Shown here in pieces: positions 59,838 to 64,000 of a stretch of 64,000 bases of DNA. How positions within the stretch are numbered: position 1 is the first letter of the stretch; every line of letters starts with the position of its first letter. The position numbers and the translations under genes were made by a program. Below the pieces are notes generated by a model that did no database searches, was not told the origin of the DNA, and saw only the letters and a program-made list of their open reading frames with translations. Source of the DNA: Acutalibacter sp. (GTDB taxonomy: Bacteria > Bacillota > Clostridia > Oscillospirales > Acutalibacteraceae); NCBI GenBank assembly GCA_020025775.1, contig JAHHRN010000004.1, forward strand, positions 1 to 64,000, written 5' to 3'.

Positions 59838-59885
59838 TTCGTTTTGATTCTTAAATTAGAGATTATAGTATTCAATGACTCTAAG

Positions 59886-59920
59886 AAAAATCCGCAACCT
59901 TTTTAGGTTGCGGATTTTTT
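59886..59920 (+). terminator. Terminator of the PspA module
   Basis: Stem AAAAATCCGCAACCT / AGGTTGCGGATTTTT with a short loop; A/T flanks make it work in both directions, also for the leftward small gene at 59930. Confidence 0.92.
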
Positions 59921-59929
59921 GTTTAGCAA

Positions 59930-60097
59930 TTAGCAGCCAAAGCAGCCGGAGCAACCGTGGTTGTTGTCATGGTCGTAGCAGCCGTGATCATAGCCGTAGC
60001 CGTAGCCGTTACCGTTGCAGCCACCGCAAAACAGGCACAAAAGGATGAGTACGAGTAAGAGGTCATTATTTTTTCCGAAGCAGTTACAAAAATTCAT
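59930..60097 (-). CDS. Small Cys/Gly-rich membrane-type peptide (55 aa)
   Basis: ATG at 60097 with AAAGGAG nine bases before it, stop at 59930-59932. The product starts MNFCNCFGKNN, has a hydrophobic helix with DLLLVLILLCLFCG, a Gly/Tyr/Asp/His-rich middle (GYGYGYDHGC) and ends GCSGCFGC: nine Cys in total. No named family; similar Gly/Cys-rich single-helix peptides are common in Clostridia, and some are spore-coat or metal-binding candidates. The internal repeats GGCTAC may cause slipped-strand changes. Confidence 0.7.
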   Translation of the reverse strand: MNFCNCFGKNNDLLLVLILLCLFCGGCNGNGYGYGYDHGCYDHDNNHGCSGCFGC

Positions 60098-60417
60098 AAT
60101 ATGCTTCTCCTTTCATAAATTTCAGCGCCTTTGGTTTTGACGCTTTCATTACATCCTATGTGCCTTTCGGTTTTTGGTTCCGATTATTTTTAAATTTTAG
60201 AAGGGGCGTATAAATTTTTAAAAACGGACATATTCTATTCTTTAGTCAAAAGCTTTTGAAAGTTTGACCTTTCTTTGACCATTCTTTTCCTTTTTAAATT
60301 GTATTTTGGCTTGCCAAATATCGAAAAATTAGCAAATACTATGAAAATAAAAGAAAACGAGAGAAATTAAGAGGAAAATCTATTTCAGAATCTTAAAAAG
60401 AAGCGGGAATATACCTT
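60098..60417. promoter_or_regulatory. Intergenic region with a distal CtsR-like element
   Basis: No gene. At 60263-60280 the minus strand reads GGTCAAA-GAAA-GGTCAAA: two CtsR heptads spaced four rather than three bases. It lies about 180 bases upstream of the ctsR promoter and may serve the leftward peptide gene (its ATG is at 60097) or be a distal operator. The rest is AT-rich without further signals. Confidence 0.45.
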
Positions 60418-60491
60418 TTTGACCTTTTTTGACCTTTGACTTTTTGAAAGAAAACCGTATAATAAGAGTCACAAGGTCAAAGATAGTCAAA
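60418..60491 (+). promoter_or_regulatory. ctsR operon promoter flanked by two CtsR operators
   Basis: -35 TTGACT (60436-60441), 16 bp, TATAAT (60458-60463). Upstream, minus strand, GGTCAAA-AAA-GGTCAAA (60434-60418); downstream, plus strand, GGTCAAA-GAT-AGTCAAA (60475-60491), both with the three-base spacing of CtsR boxes. Extra single heptads adjoin each. This is classical autoregulation. Confidence 0.9.
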
Positions 60492-60541
60492 GTCAAACAA
60501 GGCTTTGACATTTGGAATACAGAGATGAGGTGAAACGGAAA

Positions 60542-60994
60542 ATGAATCTAAGTGCAGTCATTGCGGATATGATATTAGATATGCTTTCCGAAAACGGTGA
60601 GGCGGAAATCAAACGAAACGATTTGGCAGAACAAATCGGCTGTGTGCCGAGCCAGATTAACTACGTTTTATCTTCGCGTTTCACACCCGAACAGGGCTAT
60701 ATCGTCGAAAGTCGACGCGGCGGCGGAGGATACATTAAAATCACCCGCGCGGCATACAACAGCGGCGATATGCTGAAAATGCATCTAATCAATTCTCTGG
60801 GCGATGAGGCAGATGAAAAAACCTGCCGAGCCAATATCCATAATCTTTATGTGCGTGGGCTTTTAGAAGAAAACGAGGCAAAGCTCATGGCAGCGGCGGT
60901 TTTGGATAACGCCTACAGGGATATTCCGCAGAATATGCGCAACAAAGTGCGCGCCTCGATTTTTAAACAAATGTTACTTACCACTATGCAGTAA
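60542..60994 (+). CDS. ctsR: CtsR heat-shock repressor
   Basis: Repressor of clp genes that releases DNA on heat. 150 residues from ATG 60542 (MNLSAVIADMILDML), with GAGGTG nine bases before it; the frame from 60512 overlaps that site. The N-terminal winged helix-turn-helix has NDLAEQIGCVPSQINYVLSSRFT and the beta-wing tip SRRGGGGYIKI, the glycine-rich thermosensing loop. First gene of ctsR-mcsA-mcsB-clpC. Confidence 0.96.
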   Translation: MNLSAVIADMILDMLSENGEAEIKRNDLAEQIGCVPSQINYVLSSRFTPEQGYIVESRRGGGGYIKITRAAYNSGDMLKMHLINSLGDEADEKTCRANIHNLYVRGLLEENEAKLMAAAVLDNAYRDIPQNMRNKVRASIFKQMLLTTMQ

Positions 60995-61008
60995 AGGAGA
61001 GAATCATT

Positions 61009-61506
61009 ATGTTATGTCAAAATTGCAGAAAACAGGAAGCAACCACCCATGTGAAAAGAATTGTCAACGGCGAGACCGCTGAATTTCATCTTTGCGCCGA
61101 TTGTGCGAAAAGCCTTGGCTTCGGCGATGTCTTTTCCGATTTCGATTTAGGCTTTTCCGATATGCTCAGCTCCTTCTTCGAGCCGACCGCAATCGGTCAT
61201 TTAAGCAGCAACATTTTGCGCTGTGAAAAATGCGGCAGCTCCTTTAATGATATTGTCAAGAGCGGCAAGCTCGGCTGTGCCAACTGCTACCGCACCTTTT
61301 ATGATAAGCTGATGCCTTCCCTCGAACGCATCCACGGCAGAACCAGACACGAGGGCAAAATCGCCAACGGCTCTCCCGTGCAGAAGAAGATTGACAAGAA
61401 GGCAGAGCTTCAAAAACAGCTCGATGACGCTGTAGCGATTCAGGATTATGAAACCGCGGCAAAGCTTCGCGATGAAATTAAAGAATTAGAAAGCGAGGGT
61501 AAATAA
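61009..61506 (+). CDS. mcsA: McsA, zinc-finger adaptor of McsB
   Basis: A 165-residue activator of the arginine kinase McsB. It has four CxxC pairs: CQNC near the start, CADC, CEKC and CANC, which form two zinc sites, and a C-terminal UVR motif (LQKQLDDAVAIQDYETAAKL, about 137-156). Gap of 14 bases to ctsR, one base to mcsB. Confidence 0.95.
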   Translation: MLCQNCRKQEATTHVKRIVNGETAEFHLCADCAKSLGFGDVFSDFDLGFSDMLSSFFEPTAIGHLSSNILRCEKCGSSFNDIVKSGKLGCANCYRTFYDKLMPSLERIHGRTRHEGKIANGSPVQKKIDKKAELQKQLDDAVAIQDYETAAKLRDEIKELESEGK

Positions 61507-61507
61507 G

Positions 61508-62506
61508 ATGAAGAAATGGTATTTAGGCGAAGGCGAACAAAGTGATGTTGTCGTTAGCACAAGAATCCGACTGGCTAGAAACTTAGAGGATTATCCGTTC
61601 CCGTCCCGTCTCGACACAAAAAGCCGCGTACAAATCAATGAAATGATTCACAAGGCAGTGCCGGAAGCGGCAGGCCTTCGTTACATTGAAATGAAAACCC
61701 TCACACAGCCCGAAATTGTCTCCCTTGCCGAGCGTCACATGATTAGCCCGGAATTCGCTTCCGATACCGACGGCAGAGCACTTCTTCTTTCCGAGGATGA
61801 GGATGTCAGCATTATGCTTTGCGAAGAGGACCACATCCGCTTGCAGGTCATGACCTCCGGCTTGGCACTTTCCGAAAGTTACGATAAGGCGAATAAGCTT
61901 GACGATGCGTTAAACGAAACCCTGCGCTTTGCCTTTGACGAGCGTCTCGGTTATTTGACCCAGTGCCCGACCAATATCGGCACAGGCATGCGCGCTTCGG
62001 TTATGCTTCATTTGCCGGCACTCACCGCCACCCACAGTATCGGCACCTTAGCCGTGACGGTATCAAAGCTCGGTTTAACCCTGCGTGGTGCTTATGGCGA
62101 GGGCACAGCACCGATGGGCGATTTGTATCAGCTCAGCAACCAGGTTACCCTCGGTATCTCCGAAGAAGCGGCTATTGAAAACTTAAAAACCATTGTTCTC
62201 CAGCTTGCGGCGCAGGAGCGTGCGGCAAGACAGGAGCTCATTAAATCCATAGAATGTCAGGACGACATCTACAGAGCCTACGGCATTTTGAAATCGGCAA
62301 GAATCCTCAGCACAAAGGAATTTATGCATTTGATTTCTAAGGTACGTATGGGTGCGGTCAGTGGACTTTTGGATGTAGACCCCAAACACATGAGCGAACT
62401 CATGGTCACCTTACAGCCTGCCGGAATCAGTGCCAAGGTGGGCAAAAACTTAGCGCCGCGTGAGCGCGACATTGAGCGTGCGCGCATTGTAAGAGAAACC
62501 ATTTAA
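61508..62506 (+). CDS. mcsB: Protein-arginine kinase McsB
   Basis: Phosphorylates arginine residues to mark proteins for ClpCP. 332 residues with the phosphagen-kinase pattern: VVSTRIRLARNLEDYPFP, active-site CEEDHIRLQ (about 112-120), GYLTQCPTNIGTGMRASVM (about 150-168). It also inactivates CtsR. Directly between mcsA and clpC. Confidence 0.96.
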   Translation: MKKWYLGEGEQSDVVVSTRIRLARNLEDYPFPSRLDTKSRVQINEMIHKAVPEAAGLRYIEMKTLTQPEIVSLAERHMISPEFASDTDGRALLLSEDEDVSIMLCEEDHIRLQVMTSGLALSESYDKANKLDDALNETLRFAFDERLGYLTQCPTNIGTGMRASVMLHLPALTATHSIGTLAVTVSKLGLTLRGAYGEGTAPMGDLYQLSNQVTLGISEEAAIENLKTIVLQLAAQERAARQELIKSIECQDDIYRAYGILKSARILSTKEFMHLISKVRMGAVSGLLDVDPKHMSELMVTLQPAGISAKVGKNLAPRERDIERARIVRETI

Positions 62507-62550
62507 CGTAAAACAGAAACAACAGATTATATAGAAAGGACAGATGCCAT

Positions 62551-64000
62551 ATGTTTAAGTTTACGGGTTTTACGGAACAAGCCAATAAATCGTTAAATAA
62601 AGCCGTCGAAGCCGCAGAAAAGCTTGGGCACACCTATATCGGCAGTGAGCATTTGCTTTTGGGCCTGCTCTCTGACCCCTCTACGGTGGCAGGCGGGATT
62701 TTAACCGCAAAAAAGCTCAGCTTCGACCGCACAGAACAATATATCCGCAGTACAGTCGGCGTGGGTATGCCTACAGAGCTTATGCCGCAGGATTTCACGC
62801 CCAGAAGTAAAAATATCATGGAAACCGCGCTTGCCTTTGCCAGAACCATGGGTAGTGCGCTGGCAGGCACAGAACACGTGCTCTTAGCTATCGCTCGTGA
62901 GCCGTCTTGCTATGCCGCGCAGATTCTCATGCAGGCAGGCATTTCCTTAAATGAACTGGTCAACGACGTTTCCAAACGTCTTAATGGTATGCAAAAGGAA
63001 GGCGATGAAAATAAAGGCGACGGTGCAAATGGGGACTCTGTTCTTTCCGAATTCGGCAGAGATTTAACCGAAATGGCTAGAAAAGGCAAAATCGACCCCG
63101 TGATTGGCAGAAGCGAGGAAATCGAAAGAGTCATTCAAATCCTCAGCCGCCGTACCAAAAATAATCCCTGCTTAATCGGTGAACCCGGCGTCGGTAAAAC
63201 CGCAATCGCCGAGGGCTTGGCACTCAAAATCGTATCGGGCGAGGTGCCGGAGCTTTTAAAAGATAAACGTCTCTTTTCTCTTGATTTAACCGGCATGGTC
63301 GCCGGCACGAAATACAGAGGTGACTTCGAGGAACGCATTAAAAAGGTGATTGACGAAGTCAAGGCGGCAGATAATATTCTCCTGTTCATCGACGAAGTGC
63401 ATACTTTGGTAGGCGCAGGCTCTGCTGAGGGTGCTGTCGATGCGGCAAATATCTTGAAGCCCTCCTTGGCGCGCGGTGAATTACAGGTCATCGGTGCAAC
63501 CACCATTGAGGAATACAGAAAATATATCGAAAAGGATGCGGCACTTGAACGCCGATTCCAGCCGATTACCGTCGGTGAACCGAGCGAAGAGGAAGCCGTG
63601 GAGATTTTAAAGGGCCTTCGTGACAAATACGAAGCGCACCATAAGGTAAAAATCTCCGATGAAGCCATTGAAGCGGCAGTCAAGCTTTCCGCCCGTTATA
63701 TCGGTGACCGCTATTTGCCCGACAAGGCGATTGACCTTGTAGACGAAGCGGCATCGAGAGTCAGACTGCAAAACTTCACTGCACCGCCTGCTGTCAAAGA
63801 CCTCGAAGAGAAGAAAAAGGAAACCTGTGCCGAAAAGCAGGCAGCCGTACAGGCGCAGGACTTCGAGCGCGCCGCAGAGCTGCGTGATAAGGAAAAAGCT
63901 CTCGAAAAGGAACTTGAAGAAGCTAAAAATGAATGGCTTAAAAACCATGACCATAAAAAGGATGAGGTTACCGAAACCGAAATTGCCCAGATTGTTTCCT
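62551..64000 (+). CDS. clpC: ClpC AAA+ unfoldase, 5' part (cut by window edge)
   Basis: ATPase subunit of the ClpCP protease. The ATG at 62551 follows AAAGGA. 483 residues are within the window: two Clp N-terminal repeats ([41 protein letters not shown]), the first AAA+ module with Walker [10 protein letters not shown] (about 211-219) and Walker [22 protein letters not shown] arginine-finger block, and the middle domain with a UVR-like [15 protein letters not shown]. The second AAA+ module lies beyond the end. No truncation is seen in the part present. Confidence 0.97.
   Translation, partial: MFKFTGFTEQANKSLNKAVEAAEKLGHTYIGSEHLLLGLLSDPSTVAGGILTAKKLSFDRTEQYIRSTVGVGMPTELMPQDFTPRSKNIMETALAFARTMGSALAGTEHVLLAIAREPSCYAAQILMQAGISLNELVNDVSKRLNGMQKEGDENKGDGANGDSVLSEFGRDLTEMARKGKIDPVIGRSEEIERVIQILSRRTKNNPCLIGEPGVGKTAIAEGLALKIVSGEVPELLKDKRLFSLDLTGMVAGTKYRGDFEERIKKVIDEVKAADNILLFIDEVHTLVGAGSAEGAVDAANILKPSLARGELQVIGATTIEEYRKYIEKDAALERRFQPITVGEPSEEEAVEILKGLRDKYEAHHKVKISDEAIEAAVKLSARYIGDRYLPDKAIDLVDEAASRVRLQNFTAPPAVKDLEEKKKETCAEKQAAVQAQDFERAAELRDKEKALEKELEEAKNEWLKNHDHKKDEVTETEIAQIVS

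Overview
The window reads as a chromosome segment of a strictly anaerobic, low-GC Gram-positive bacterium of the class Clostridia, most likely a gut-type Oscillospirales relative (inference; no rRNA is present). Support comes from a ctsR-mcsA-mcsB-clpC operon with CtsR boxes, an Rnf complex, an NADH-dependent [FeFe]-hydrogenase operon, a flavodiiron protein, an oxygen-independent HemW, an anaerobic sulfatase-maturating radical SAM enzyme and a SigH-like sigma factor. No catabolic phage or plasmid backbone is visible.

Region 1 (1-17.4 kb) is a visibly AT-rich accessory island that ends next to a tRNA-Leu(GAG) gene. It holds a lone tyrosine recombinase, a complete agr-type quorum-sensing set (agrD and agrB leftward; a Cro/CI-type regulator, agrA and agrC rightward; agrD is a 45-codon gene found by reading the sequence), a 2218-residue secreted WapA/Rhs-like protein whose C-terminal tip is a SleB-type peptidoglycan hydrolase, a following lipoprotein that is the natural immunity candidate, and, between two imperfect 240-bp direct repeats, a defence cluster: an Sll1717-type P-loop ATPase, a TIR-like protein and a two-TM plus Macro-domain protein. 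The last two match the gene pair of a Macro-effector Thoeris system.

The most interesting observation is regulatory. Four promoters in this island share one architecture: two 9-bp direct repeats close to G-C-A-T-T-T-A-G-G separated by exactly 12 bp (the spacing expected for an AgrA/LytTR activator), then 8-9 bp, then a TTGAAA-like -35 and, 16-17 bp on, a -10. They lie before agrD, before the Rhs toxin, before the ATPase/Thoeris cluster, and reading leftward from the end of the agrDB terminator (a possible RNAIII-like transcript). This predicts that one cell-density signal turns on a contact-dependent wall-degrading toxin and a NAD-signalling defence system together.

Region 2 (17.4-40.6 kb) is core genome: comM/yifB, phosphoglucomutase, a SigH-like sigma factor, ylmH, a TVP38 protein with an apparent N-terminal frameshift, a flavodiiron protein, mltG, a MATE exporter, a Cys-type sulfatase with its radical SAM maturase, the hydrogenase operon (hndA, an ATPase-fold protein, hndB, hndC, hndD), and a pyridoxamine kinase/ECF transporter/radical SAM operon. 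A small membrane protein at 40.3-40.6 kb has a LexA-like box beside one promoter and an NrdR-like box inside another, suggesting DNA-damage or dNTP-stress control.

Region 3 (40.9-64 kb) is core: obg, mrnC, yitT, lepA, a ProX deacylase, hemW, metA, an iron alcohol dehydrogenase, apbE, a NusG domain II protein and a Gx transporter leading into rnfCDGEAB, then a PspA membrane-stress module, a 55-residue Cys/Gly-rich peptide gene, and the ctsR operon whose clpC runs off the window. Hydrogenase and Rnf together indicate a ferredoxin-centred energy metabolism in which ApbE supplies the covalent flavins of RnfD and RnfG.
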